From Microtetraspora sp. NBRC 16547 (GTDB lineage Bacteria; Actinomycetota; Actinomycetes; Streptosporangiales; Streptosporangiaceae), in assembly GCF_030268965.1 (NCBI RefSeq), contig NZ_BSSE01000009.1, positions 62,001-126,000 of the forward strand: a stretch of 64,000 nucleotides of DNA. Direction: 5' to 3'. The notes under the pieces were generated by a model. It made no database searches. It saw only the letters and a list, made by a program, of their open reading frames with translations, and was not told the origin of the DNA. Below, one piece after another: positions 16,572 through 25,207 of the stretch. Every line of letters starts with the position of its first letter. The first letter of the stretch is position 1. The translations under genes were made by a program, and so were the position numbers.

Positions 16572-17897
16572 CTAGCGGGCCTGCCCGCAGGTCGCTGGGC
16601 TGCACCATTTGCGGCGCCCGGTGGAGTCGAGGAACAGCCAGCCGCAGTTCTCCCCCTGACACCTGCACACCGTGTAGCGGCGCGCGTCGGACAGCAGACC
16701 GGCGGCACTGTAGGCGGCGACGTGCAGCGGGAGGCGCAACCCTGTCGATGGGGGGAGAACCCAGCGTCCCAGGCCGCCCTCATCCCTGACGAAGACCGCG
16801 AACCGGGCCGCTTCGTCGGCCAACGGGGCGACTGCGTGGAACGCGTGCGCGTCGTCGGCGTTGAGCAGGCAGGCATAGAGGTGGCCGCGCAGGGCTCGGG
16901 CCTCCATCAGGACAGCCTCCGCCTCGCCGGGACGCTCCTCCGCTGCGCGCAGGAGTTCCCGTACCGTCGCGTCGTCTGCGAAGCCCACGTGCCCAGCCCA
17001 GGCGGCGAGCGAGGCGTAGCCGCGCAGCCATTCGGAGCCCGCCAGCGGAGGCCCGCCCCAGCCGGCGTAGGTGTTGCAGAACTCCAGGGCGGGGTGTCCT
17101 CCGATGCTCCACGGCAGCCACTGGCCGTGGATCTTGACCGCGTAGGCGGGAGCAGGCCGTACGAGCTCCGGGTCGTTGCGGAGGATGCGGTCGTTCAGCG
17201 AACGTAGCTCGCGCCCGGGCTCGATGCCCAGCTGGTCCACCAGGAACTTGCGGGTGGCACGGTAGGCGGCCAGCGCGCCAGCCTGGCGACCCGACCGATA
17301 GAGCGCGATCATGAGCGTCGCGGCGAGCCGTTCCCTGGTGGGGTGCTCCTCGGCCAGCGGGGTCAGCTCGGCCGCGGCCTGATCATGGAGCCCCAGGCTC
17401 AGCTGGGCTTCGGCCCGCAACTCGATGCTGGACAGCCGCAGCTCGTCGAGAGCCGCCGCGAGGCGGTGCCGCAGCCGGTCGTCCGCGAGATCGGCAAGGA
17501 ATGGGCCGCGCCACAGCGCGATGGCGTCGTCCAGCAGTCGTAGCCGCTCTGCGGGGTCGGTGACCTCGGCGGCTCGGTGGGCGAGCGAGGAGAAACGGTT
17601 CGCGTCGAGCGCGTGACCGTCGGCGGGTAACAGGTACCCGGCTCCGGCGGTGACGATCTCCAGCCCGTAAGGGCGAAGGGCCGTCCTGAGCCGGCCCATG
17701 TACGTGTGGATGGCGTGCCGCGCTGTCGCCGGGTCCCGCCCATCCCAGAGCAGGTCGGCGAGCCGGTCGATGGGAATGACCTTGCCCGCCTCCAGCGTGA
17801 GGACGGCGAGGAGAAGACGCTCCTGCCGGCGGACGTCCAGTTCGACGCGCCCACCGTTGTGGTGGATCTCGAACGGCCCGAGTAGATGGATGTCCAT
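16572..17897 (-). CDS. SARP-family regulator fused to a CGNR zinc-finger domain
   Basis: A 441-aa protein. Residues 1-90 form the OmpR-type DNA-binding domain of SARPs (MDIHLLGPFEIHHNGGRVEL, LADLLWDGRDPATARHAI). Residues 95-245 are the BTAD domain (ANRFSSLAHRAAE, YRSGRQAGALAAYRATR, LGIEPGRELRSL). Residues 260-441 are an ABATE/CGNR module (GHPALEFCNTYAGW, then the zinc finger CRCQGENCGWLFLD...WCSPATCG). SARPs activate nearby genes; the CGNR half may sense a ligand. The start at 17897 is chosen because the SARP domain begins there. An upstream in-frame start at 17966 would run through the heptamer repeats. The divergent secreted protein is the likely target. Confidence 0.82.
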   Translation of the reverse strand: MDIHLLGPFEIHHNGGRVELDVRRQERLLLAVLTLEAGKVIPIDRLADLLWDGRDPATARHAIHTYMGRLRTALRPYGLEIVTAGAGYLLPADGHALDANRFSSLAHRAAEVTDPAERLRLLDDAIALWRGPFLADLADDRLRHRLAAALDELRLSSIELRAEAQLSLGLHDQAAAELTPLAEEHPTRERLAATLMIALYRSGRQAGALAAYRATRKFLVDQLGIEPGRELRSLNDRILRNDPELVRPAPAYAVKIHGQWLPWSIGGHPALEFCNTYAGWGGPPLAGSEWLRGYASLAAWAGHVGFADDATVRELLRAAEERPGEAEAVLMEARALRGHLYACLLNADDAHAFHAVAPLADEAARFAVFVRDEGGLGRWVLPPSTGLRLPLHVAAYSAAGLLSDARRYTVCRCQGENCGWLFLDSTGRRKWCSPATCGQAR

Positions 17898-17908
17898 GTC
17901 CCTCGGCG

Positions 17909-17926
17909 TGGTGAGTCTGTGGTGAG
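17909..17926. promoter_or_regulatory. SARP-type direct heptamer repeats
   Basis: TGGTGAG at 17909-17915 and again at 17920-17926, separated by exactly 4 nt (11-bp period). This is the spacing at which SARP regulators bind, and the repeats lie between the SARP gene and the divergent gene at 17970. Confidence 0.55.
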
Positions 17927-17969
17927 TGGGTTTCGCCATGATCCAGGTACCTAGTCGAAGGAGCAAATC

Positions 17970-18476
17970 ATGCGTCGCATCGCTTTTGTCGGAATGGCTG
18001 TCGCCTGCGCCGTCGGCCTGTCCACCGCGCCTGCCGCGGCTGACCGTTCCGGTCCATGGAAGCCCGCCCCGTCCCTACCCTGGGACGTGGCGGCCGGCAC
18101 CCGGTGCGCCTTCCCCGTCCACGGCGAGCCCGCGGTCGACGAGGTAAGTTTTCGCGTCCTGAAGACCTTCAAGGACGGAACGGTGCGCACGCAGTTCACC
18201 GGCGCGTTCGTGCTACGCCTGACGAACAAGGAGACGGGAGCCACCACCGAGGCTGACGCGGGCGGCGACGCCGTCATCGACGTTGCCCCCGACCGCTCGC
18301 AGAGCTGGCGCTGGAAGGGCCCCGTCATGGTGGGGTTCAGCACGGGGATGGGCAACCACGCCCCTGGCCTGTTCATCCTCGACGGCGACTACCGGCTTGA
18401 AATCAGCGCGACCGGGTACCGCAAGCTCACAAAGATCCGCGGGACTGAGATCGATCTCTGCGCCGCACTCTCCTGA
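17970..18476 (+). CDS. Small secreted protein of unknown function
   Basis: A 168-aa exported protein. Residues 1-25 are a Sec signal (MRRIAFVGMAVACAVGLSTAPAAA). The mature part is a single beta-rich domain with FPVHGEPAVDEVSFRVLKTF, FVLRLTNKETG and GFSTGMGNHAPGLFIL; two Cys (in TRCAFP and DLCAAL) could form a disulfide. No enzyme motif was found. GAAGGAG 7 nt upstream of the ATG is a good ribosome-binding site. It is divergent from the SARP-CGNR gene with SARP-type repeats in between, so it is probably controlled by that regulator. A strong hairpin follows the stop. Confidence 0.75.
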   Translation: MRRIAFVGMAVACAVGLSTAPAAADRSGPWKPAPSLPWDVAAGTRCAFPVHGEPAVDEVSFRVLKTFKDGTVRTQFTGAFVLRLTNKETGATTEADAGGDAVIDVAPDRSQSWRWKGPVMVGFSTGMGNHAPGLFILDGDYRLEISATGYRKLTKIRGTEIDLCAALS

Positions 18477-18494
18477 TCACTGATCGAGGACCGG

Positions 18495-18531
18495 GCGTCC
18501 AGGCCGGCCCACGCAGGCCGACCTGGACGTC
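18495..18531 (+). terminator. Hairpin terminator after the secreted protein gene
   Basis: GCGTCCAGGCCGGCC pairs with GGCCGACCTGGACGTC across a short loop (one mismatch and a wobble), 19 nt after the stop codon. No long T-run follows, as is common in high-GC actinomycetes. Confidence 0.55.
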
Positions 18532-18767
18532 AGGATTAGACGAGGTCGAATCGGTCGAGGTTCATCACCTTGTCCCACGTCGACCTGGTGGAGCGACCGA
18601 GAATGGCGCTGCCGGCCACGTCGGGAGTCGGGTTCGCGAAAGCCTGGTGTGTGGGGACCACATGGGGACCACACGTCGTGCATGCAGCCGAACAATCCGC
18701 ACGTAACCAGATGTCATGCGCGGCTATCTGAAGGCCGTTGAGCTGCAAAGACGCCTACCCTTACTTC

Positions 18768-18810
18768 CTGGGGGTCAAGGGGTCGCAGGTTCAAATCCTG
18801 TCGTCCCGAC
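18768..18810 (+). repeat. Copy of the tRNA-Pro 3' half (att-like remnant)
   Basis: These 43 nt are identical to the 3' part of the tRNA-Pro gene at 10439-10512, from the anticodon loop (CTGGGGG) through the T arm to one base past the discriminator. Sequence 5' of it does not continue the tRNA. Integrative elements that use tRNA genes leave such 3'-half copies. Orientation is opposite to the intact gene, so a simple attL/attR pair across 10.4-18.8 kb is not possible without an inversion. Confidence 0.8.
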
Positions 18811-18817
18811 GCAGCTC

Positions 18818-18850
18818 AGAGGGCTGATCCGATTGATCGGGTCGGCCCTT
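18818..18850 (+). terminator. Terminator following the tRNA-Pro 3'-half copy
   Basis: AGGGCTGATCCGA and TCGGGTCGGCCCT form a 13-bp stem (two G-U pairs) with a TTGA loop, followed by TT. It sits where a tRNA terminator would, suggesting the 43-nt copy was once the end of a full tRNA gene. Confidence 0.6.
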
Positions 18851-18911
18851 TCGGCATTTTAGGGACCACGATCATTTTGTGGCTGGCCTGATGGCGCTGC
18901 TTGACCGGTGG

Positions 18912-19322
18912 TCAAGCGTCGATGGGCTTGGCTTCCACCGGGTCAAGACGAAAGGCCGGATGGTCGGTTGCGCTCGGCATCTGGCCAAAGAAGCGTTGTA
19001 CCTGCCAGCGATCCCTGTAGGCGGCGATGATGTATAACTGCTGCTCTCCGCACAGTTCCACCGCCAGGTAATCGCGCCGTCGGCCCTGTTTCTGGAGGGC
19101 GCAGCGGCCGGCGGCACGGAGATTGCGTACCCAATGGGTCTGACCTCGCATGGAGACCAGATAACTGCGGCCTTCGAGTTCGAGCACGTTGACCGGCACG
19201 CGCTGAAGGGTGCCGGTCTTACGTCGCACGACCTCAAGCGTGCTGGCCCTGCCCAGTCGTCGAACCAGGGGGTTGACCACCCATATGGTGAGGCGGCCTG
19301 GACGCCAGTACCTTTCCACCAT
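18912..19322 (-). CDS. F420-dependent (DDN-type) nitroreductase family protein
   Basis: A 136-aa protein of the deazaflavin-dependent nitroreductase family, split-barrel proteins that use cofactor F420 to reduce quinones and other acceptors. Diagnostic stretches are NPLVRRLGRA, the TLEVVRRKTGTLQRVPVNVL strand pair, YLVSMRGQTHWVRNLRAAGR and a basic GRRRDYLAVEL. GGAGG about 8 nt upstream of the ATG at 19322 supports this start. It follows the SDR gene by 49 nt on the same strand, so the two are probably one redox operon under the divergent LysR regulator. The substrate is unknown. Confidence 0.82.
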   Translation of the reverse strand: MVERYWRPGRLTIWVVNPLVRRLGRASTLEVVRRKTGTLQRVPVNVLELEGRSYLVSMRGQTHWVRNLRAAGRCALQKQGRRRDYLAVELCGEQQLYIIAAYRDRWQVQRFFGQMPSATDHPAFRLDPVEAKPIDA

Positions 19323-19371
19323 TGCCTTACCTCCACCGTGGGGTTCTCATCGATCGGGTGCTCCAGGGGGA

Positions 19372-20127
19372 TCACCACGGCACCGGGCCGTCGTCGTTGA
19401 AGAAACCGCCTGTGGGGCCATCGGGGCCGAGGGTCGCCAGCCGTACGGCTATCGCCGCGCCCTGGGCGGCGGTGCGGTGGACGGGGAATCCGGTCGGCCT
19501 GGTGAGATCAGTGTCGCAGCCGCCCGGATCGGCCGCGTTGACGAGCACACCGGCTTCGCGAAGCTCCTTGGCGTACTGCACGGTCAGCGCGTTGAGCGCG
19601 GTCTTGGAGGTGGCATACGCGGCCGATCCCGGGAGCCAGGCCATCGGGCCGCTGGGGCTGTGCGCGGTCAGTGATCCGACGCTGCTGGAGACGTTGACGA
19701 TCCGCGGTGCGGGGGAGCGCATCAAGAGGGGCAGCATGGCGTTGGTCACCGTGATCACGCCGAAGACGTTGGTGTCGAACACCGCTCGTACCGTGTCGAG
19801 ACTCGCGGTGCCGGGTGGCTGCTGGGAAAGGCTCCCCGAGATCCCGGCGTTGTTGATCAGAACATCGAGACGGCCGAGTTGCCGCGCAATCTTCGTCGCG
19901 GCGGCCGAGGCCGTGGCCGGCAGGGTGACATCGAGAGTGATCGGGTGTGCGTCGCAGCCGGTCGATCTCAGCGTCTCGGCCGCCTTCATGCCCCGGTCCG
20001 GATCCCGTGCCGCGAGCAGCACCGTCATTCCCAACCCGGCGAGCTGGGCGGCGATCTCGTACCCAATGCCCTTGTTTGCGCCGGTGACCAGAGCGATCTT
20101 TGGCATACACATGGGGTCGTCTGTCAT
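19372..20127 (-). CDS. Short-chain dehydrogenase/reductase
   Basis: A 251-aa classical SDR. It has the Rossmann glycine motif TGANKGIG near residue 15, the NNAG motif (LINNAGISG), catalytic Ser in NVSSSVG, and YATSK as the YxxxK pair. The C-terminal DPGGCDTDLTRPTG and GGFFNDDGPVPW stretches match the carbonyl-reductase-like subgroup. Three in-frame ATGs (20127, 20112, 20106) are possible starts; 20106 would place the Rossmann fold nearest the N-terminus. It is divergent from a LysR gene across 70 nt, the usual layout for a LysR-controlled operon. The substrate is unknown. Confidence 0.85.
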   Translation of the reverse strand: MTDDPMCMPKIALVTGANKGIGYEIAAQLAGLGMTVLLAARDPDRGMKAAETLRSTGCDAHPITLDVTLPATASAAATKIARQLGRLDVLINNAGISGSLSQQPPGTASLDTVRAVFDTNVFGVITVTNAMLPLLMRSPAPRIVNVSSSVGSLTAHSPSGPMAWLPGSAAYATSKTALNALTVQYAKELREAGVLVNAADPGGCDTDLTRPTGFPVHRTAAQGAAIAVRLATLGPDGPTGGFFNDDGPVPW

Positions 20128-20197
20128 GAACGGACTTCATCACAGTGTGGATGTGGAGGACCATGACCAGCTCGATCACGAGCGATACCGTGGAGGT

Positions 20198-21094
20198 ATG
20201 GATGGGCTGGAGGCCCGCGAGGTGGCCTATTTCGTAGCGGTCGCTGAGGAGTTGAACTTCAGCCGGGCGGCGAATCGCCTCGGCATCGCGCAGCCGCCCC
20301 TGTCCAGAGCCGTAAAGCAGCTCGAACGCCGTCTGGGTGTTGTGTTGCTAGAGCGAACCAGCCGACGGGTGACCCTCACGGCGGCGGGGCAGGTGCTGCT
20401 CAACGAGGGCAGGAGAGCCCTGGACGCGCTGGCGGCGGCCGCTCGTCGTGCCCAGCGGGCGGGACAGCAGGATCCCAGGCTGGTCCTGGTGACGAAAGCC
20501 GTCGGTGACGGTGGCATGTTGCCGGAAATCCTGGCCGCCTATGAGAGTGAACCAGACGCGATCAAGGTCGACGTGCTGTTCTGCGGGTTCGGCGAGCAGA
20601 CGGTCCTGCTGCGAAGTGGTGTCGCCGACGTCGGGCTGCTGCATGGTCGGCCCGACCTGACCGGACTCGACTTCGAAGACTTACTGGTAGAACACCAGAT
20701 CGCGGTGTTGCCCGCGCGGCACCGGCTGGCCGGAAGGGCTGCGGTGACATTGGCGGACCTGGACGGCGAGGCGATGCCGCGCTTTGCAGGCATGCGGCAT
20801 GACGGCACCGAAGGTCCCGAGGTGCACGATGCCGGACAATTGATGCAACTAATCGCCATGGGGCGGACTACCGCCATTCTTCCAGAATCCGCTCGCGGCT
20901 ACCTGGCCGGCGACCTGGTGTGTGTACCGGTTCTCGATGCGCCGCCGAGCACAATGATGATCGCCTGGCCGGAGCAGAGCCGGTCGCCGGCGCTCGCTAC
21001 TTTCGTCCGAGCGGCGACTGACGTTGCGGCCCGCCGCAGAGTGAGATGTGGCCCGGACAGTGGTTACGACGGAAACCAGTTGCGGGACTCGTGA
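20198..21094 (+). CDS. LysR-family transcriptional regulator
   Basis: A 298-aa LysR regulator. The N-terminal winged HTH is textbook: REVAYFVAVAEELNFSRAA, then LGIAQPPLSRAVKQLERRLG and LLERTSRRVTLTAAG. The effector domain follows (LVLVTKAVGDGGMLPEIL, VADVGLLHGRPDL, EHQIAVLPARHRLAG). It is divergent from the SDR/F420-type operon and likely controls it. GGAGG lies only 1-2 nt from the ATG at 20198, unusually close, but the conserved domain leaves no better start. Confidence 0.9.
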   Translation: MDGLEAREVAYFVAVAEELNFSRAANRLGIAQPPLSRAVKQLERRLGVVLLERTSRRVTLTAAGQVLLNEGRRALDALAAAARRAQRAGQQDPRLVLVTKAVGDGGMLPEILAAYESEPDAIKVDVLFCGFGEQTVLLRSGVADVGLLHGRPDLTGLDFEDLLVEHQIAVLPARHRLAGRAAVTLADLDGEAMPRFAGMRHDGTEGPEVHDAGQLMQLIAMGRTTAILPESARGYLAGDLVCVPVLDAPPSTMMIAWPEQSRSPALATFVRAATDVAARRRVRCGPDSGYDGNQLRDS

Positions 21095-21270
21095 TCGACG
21101 AGTCTTATGTCCGTTGCGGCAAGCTTCGACGTTCTCACCCGTTTCCAGGTCATGAACGATGGAAAGCGATGGCTCCCGGTAGGCGGGACGCAAGGGCCAG
21201 TGCGTACGTTCGGCACTCGTAGCAATCGAAGTCTCATCGTGGCGCGAGGGGACCATCTGGGGACCACACG

Positions 21271-21640
21271 TTATGCGCACGGCCGAACATTGTTGAGTGC
21301 GGCGGCGACTGCGTCCAGATCGTTTCGGCTGTGCCTACCCAGGTCGGTTCCCTTGGGGAAGTACTGTCGCAGCAGGCCGTTGGCGGCGAGCTTGCACACC
21401 TTGGGCCGGCGCGCTTGCCAGTCGACACGCCGCACGCGACAGCGGCCTCCTCGCTCGACAGCCCCTCAGCGATCAACCGCAAGAAACGCCGCCGCTCCTC
21501 GCGCCGATTGACCGGGGGTCGTCCCGGCGCCCGAAGCGGCGGGCGACCAGCGAGGATCGCTGCACGCGCCCTTCCCTGCGCCACAACATCCTCCTTGACA
21601 CGGTCGAGGTGTTGCGACGACCAGTTGAATCCGCCCTCGG
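21271..21640 (-). pseudogene. IS30-family transposase remnant with internal deletion
   Basis: The minus strand reads RAPGRPPVNRREERRRFLRL and AEGLSSEEAAVACGVS, the N-terminal HTH of IS30 transposases. It then jumps by frame change to KLAANGLLRQYFPKGTDLG and NDLDAVAAALNN, near the C-terminus. The DDE core between them is deleted. It ends at a TAA at 21271. Confidence 0.8.
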
Positions 21641-22049
21641 CATGGTCTTCGCTGTGGATACGGATCTGGAGGGCAAGGGGTACCCGCTCACGGCCCGGCA
21701 GCCTTCGACGGCCGCCAAGGCGGGAAGGCGCGCGACCGCCCCTGTCTCCACCGAAGGGTGCGCCTGACCACCGCCCCGCCCCGCAGTGACCGCCCGCCGC
21801 ATGCCCGGGATCGCCGACCCCGTCGCCCACGCCGTACGCCTCTGATCATCCCCGGCTCTACGCCTCGGGCTGGTTGAGACACACTGCGTCAGCCCTCCTC
21901 GACAGGTGGCGCCTTGGAGGCGTGTGTCCGGCAGCGAGCCGGGCTACGCCGTCCGCACTTCTGACTCACTTCATGATCTACGTCGTAAAGATGATGGCGT
22001 GACACAGATAACCCTCTTCAGCAGATGAACGATCCAAAGAGAGGGGTCT

Positions 22050-23588
22050 GTGTCCATGCGAGGGGCGACATTGCGGGTCGAGGAGCTGTCCGAGGCTGAA
22101 CGCCGGATGTGGGAGGCGTTTCCGTTCGGCGAGGAGGTCGACTTCACCACCGGCAAGCCAGAGGAGGACGATCCGGCGACAGGGGCGGCCTGGGGGACGG
22201 AGCGAACCGTCCGTGCCCGAGTGAACGCCGCGCTGCTGATGAGGGAAGAAGCCCCTCAATCCCACAGGATTCCCGCCATACGGATTAAGGGCGCCCGGAT
22301 CGTCGAGCGGCTGGATCTGGCGTACTCGACCGTCCGCCATTCCGCGCGGTTCCTGTCCTGCCACTTCGAACGGGACCCGAGCCTGTACTGGACGCGCTGC
22401 CCTCAGATGAGTTTCAACGGCTCTCACCTGCCGGGGCTGTCGGGCTCCAACGCGCAGATCGATGGGCATCTGAGGCTGGAAGGGTGCATGTTCACCGGGC
22501 TCGTGGAGCTCCGTGGGACACAACTCGCCGGCAGCCTCACCCTGAGCTACGCGCGGACGTCGGTAACCGGCCTGGCGATCGACTGCGACCGGTTGCAGGC
22601 GGGCCGCGGTATCTCCGCGATCGAGCTGGAAGCCGCGGGCCAGGTGCGGCGCTGACCTTGGACGGGCTGCTCGCCGACGGGGGAGTGTTGTGCAAGCGAA
22701 TGGAGGTCACCGGGATGGTCAGCCTGCGTAACGCCCGGGTGGCGGGGCCGTGATCCATCCGGGCGGTGACGCGCTTCAAGCGGAGGAACTGCAGGTCGAG
22801 TGCACCGTCGACGCGCGCAAGCTCACTGCGAGGGGGCGGGTCGACCTCACCCAGGCGCGCATCGCCGGATCGCTGAACCTGGACGGCGCCGACCTCGACG
22901 GCACCAGGACGCCCGCCGCAGGTCCGGACGGCCACCGCCTCATCGCCCTGGACGGCGACGGGATGGCCATAGGCGGCGGGCTGTCCTGCTCCGGTGGATT
23001 CCGCGCCGAAGGCGCCATCCGGTTCGCCGATGCGCGCATAGGCACCTTTGCCGACTTCACCGGTGCACACCTGCGCAACCCCGGCGGCCAGGCACTCGAC
23101 GCCGCGGGGGCGACCATCGGCCGCGGCCTGCAATGCGGGCGCGGGTTCACCGCCGAAGGGGAGGTCACCCTGATCGGGCCCAACATCGGCCGGCATCTCT
23201 ACCTCAACGACGCCACGCTGTCCGCTCCGGGAGGTAGGGCCCTGGCCGCCTGGCAATTGAAGGTCCGCGAGCTATATCTGCGCCCCCGGAAGGCACCCGG
23301 GGGGACCGTCGACCTGCGGCACGCCCGCATCGGCGTGCTTCGTGACGCCCCTGAGACGTGGTCGCGGCGGCGGCAGGACGGTCTCGTCTACGACGCGCTG
23401 GACCCGATGCTGCCCGCCGCCCGGCGCCTTGCCTGGTTGAGTGCAGACAGCGACGGGTACGTGCCGTGCCGCAGCCGTACGAGCAGCTCGCCGCCGACTA
23501 CCGACGGCTGGGGCAAGATGCGGACGCGCGCACGGTCCTGTTGGCCAAGCAGCGGCGACGGCGCGCGACGCGAGCCTCACGGATGTGA
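22050..23588 (+). pseudogene. Beta-helix/pentapeptide-like membrane protein, frameshifted
   Basis: Starts at a GTG with GAGAGGGG upstream and reads MRGATLRVEELSEAERRMWE, then rightward repeats such as IDGHLRLEGCMFTGLVELRG and SLTLSYARTSVTGLAIDC, a solenoid pattern seen in actinomycete proteins loosely annotated as membrane-associated oxidoreductases. The reading frame shifts near 22640, near 22745 and near 23470; the last segment is QPYEQLAADYRRLGQDADAR and VLLAKQRRRRATRASRM. The family's usual C-terminal membrane segments are lost. It is clearly once a gene, now decayed. Confidence 0.7.
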
Positions 23589-24162
23589 TCGTCTGGCTGA
23601 GAGGCGGGATGCTAAACGGTCACGTCCAGACGGCACCGCCCCCTAATTCGCACACTGCGGCGTGCTGCATCTCGCGGACGTAGCTGAGTTCTCGGGAGTG
23701 ATCCTGGACGGTCTGTGCCGCCTGTTGGCCAGTGGAGAGATCCTCCTGGCCGGGCCGTGCGCTACCTGGCCCCGTTCCTGCTCGTTCTCGACGCCCGTGA
23801 CGGCCCATGCGTGACCGGGTAGGAGCGGAGAGCGGTGCGAGTGCTCGTCCGGGATGCGTCGCCGCAATCTGGCCCGCACGGCCGCAGTGCTGCCACGGAT
23901 CGAGGCACGCGCCCGGACCGAACCGATCGTCCGGCCTGCCCGCCCGCCCGGGCGAATCCACCTTGGCGGTGGCGGCGCGGGCACGCGCCGCGTACCGGCG
24001 CCGACTGGGAAGCCATGGTGGACCAACGCCGAGATTCTCGCCCTCGAAGTGAGCTGGGCCGACGTCGAGCGGTTGAGGCGCATCACACGTCCGGGCATGA
24101 CGGTAGGCAGGCCCAAGCTGCTCCTCCACGCAGCCCCTGCTCATCCGCTCTCAGCCGCTGTG
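23589..24162. other. Unassigned stretch between decayed genes
   Basis: Open frames occur on both strands but none has convincing protein character or a ribosome-binding site. A plus-strand segment (DVAEFSGVILDGLCRLLASG, about 23670-23740) looks weakly protein-like but is short. Probably eroded sequence. Confidence 0.4.
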
Positions 24163-24768
24163 TCAGGCAGGGCGGAGGAGAGCAACCAGGAAGCTCGAGT
24201 CGTCCCCGAACGGACGCAGGTCCCAGGTGGACAGCAGCAGGTCGGGTTCGAGCGCGCTGGCTGCCGCATCCGCAAAGAACTCGCTGAACTCGTAGCCGCG
24301 GCCGGCGCCGAAGCCGATCGCGGCCCGGCCCTCCGGCGCGAGGTGTGCACGGAACCGTCTCAGCACCTCACGACGGGTGCTCGGCGCGAGGAACGTCATC
24401 ACGTTCCCGGCGCAGACGATGGCATCGAATGGCGTGGTGATGCCCTGCGCAGGAAGGTCGAGTTCGGCCAGGTCGCCGACCATCCAGCGCGGCCCGGGGT
24501 GGTCCTGCTCGGCGGCCTCGATCAGAGCTGGGTCGACATCGACGCCGACAACGTCGTGGCCGGCCTCGGCCAACATGCCGCCGACCCGGCCGGATCCGCA
24601 GCCGGCGTCGAGGATGCGGGCGCGGCGCGGCACCATGGCGTCCACGAGGCGGGCCTCCCCGGCGAGGTCGTCACCAGCGCGAGACATGGAACGGAAGCGC
24701 TCAATGAACCAGGTGGAGTGATCGGGGTCGGCCGCGACCTTCTGCATCCAGATGCTCTGTTCAACCAT
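24163..24768 (-). CDS. Class I SAM-dependent methyltransferase
   Basis: A 201-aa methyltransferase with a Rossmann fold. Motif I is ILDAGCGSGRVG at about residue 52, and the acidic residue of motif II is in VVGVDVDPALIEAAE. Further motifs are WMVGDLAELDLP and FDAIVCAGNVMTFL. The substrate is not predictable; similar small proteins often methylate small molecules. The start at ATG 24768 has GGGAGA about 8 nt upstream. It stands alone, with degraded sequence on the left and 440 nt without a gene on the right. Confidence 0.85.
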   Translation of the reverse strand: MVEQSIWMQKVAADPDHSTWFIERFRSMSRAGDDLAGEARLVDAMVPRRARILDAGCGSGRVGGMLAEAGHDVVGVDVDPALIEAAEQDHPGPRWMVGDLAELDLPAQGITTPFDAIVCAGNVMTFLAPSTRREVLRRFRAHLAPEGRAAIGFGAGRGYEFSEFFADAAASALEPDLLLSTWDLRPFGDDSSFLVALLRPA

Positions 24769-25207
24769 GCCTGCATTCTCCCGGAGCGGAGGGGGCGATT
24801 GGCGACCGCCGAACGGATGCCACTGCCTGCTCAATACTCGTGAGCGACCGTCCATCCAGGAGATTTCGACACCTACGAGTCCGAGTTCACCACGACTTAT
24901 CGCGTTGGAAGGAGTCCGGGAAATCTCCAAGGAGGGGGCGACCTTCCGCCCTCGGTCGTAGCGAGAAGTTCCTACGGGACCAGCGAAGCGCTCACCGCGC
25001 CAGGAACCAGGCCCACGAGTGATGGCCCGTTGGGTTCGACGAACGGGGACTGTACGGGTCTTGGCCCTGGATGGACAGACCCCACGAACCGAAGGGGCTG
25101 TCCAGCGCCAACGGCTCTGGGGCTCTCTTCCGGCTCTGTCACAGGTATTGGGTGGTGACGAGGGGGCCCTGCTGCGTCGCAGTGAGCCGTGCATGGTCTT
25201 TCCCAGT
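24769..25207. other. Gene-free stretch with an ISL3-like end
   Basis: No convincing gene. At 25131-25161 the plus strand has GGCTCTGTCACAGGTATT followed by GGGTGGTGACG, resembling the ISL3-type end at about 16061-16090 (GGCTCTGTCTCTC...GGTGGTGACG). It may be a solitary IS end. The rest shows nothing recognisable. Confidence 0.4.

Noticed and set aside
18768-18810. Second tRNA-Pro gene
   Set aside because: Only the 3' half is present; there is no D arm or 5' acceptor strand upstream.
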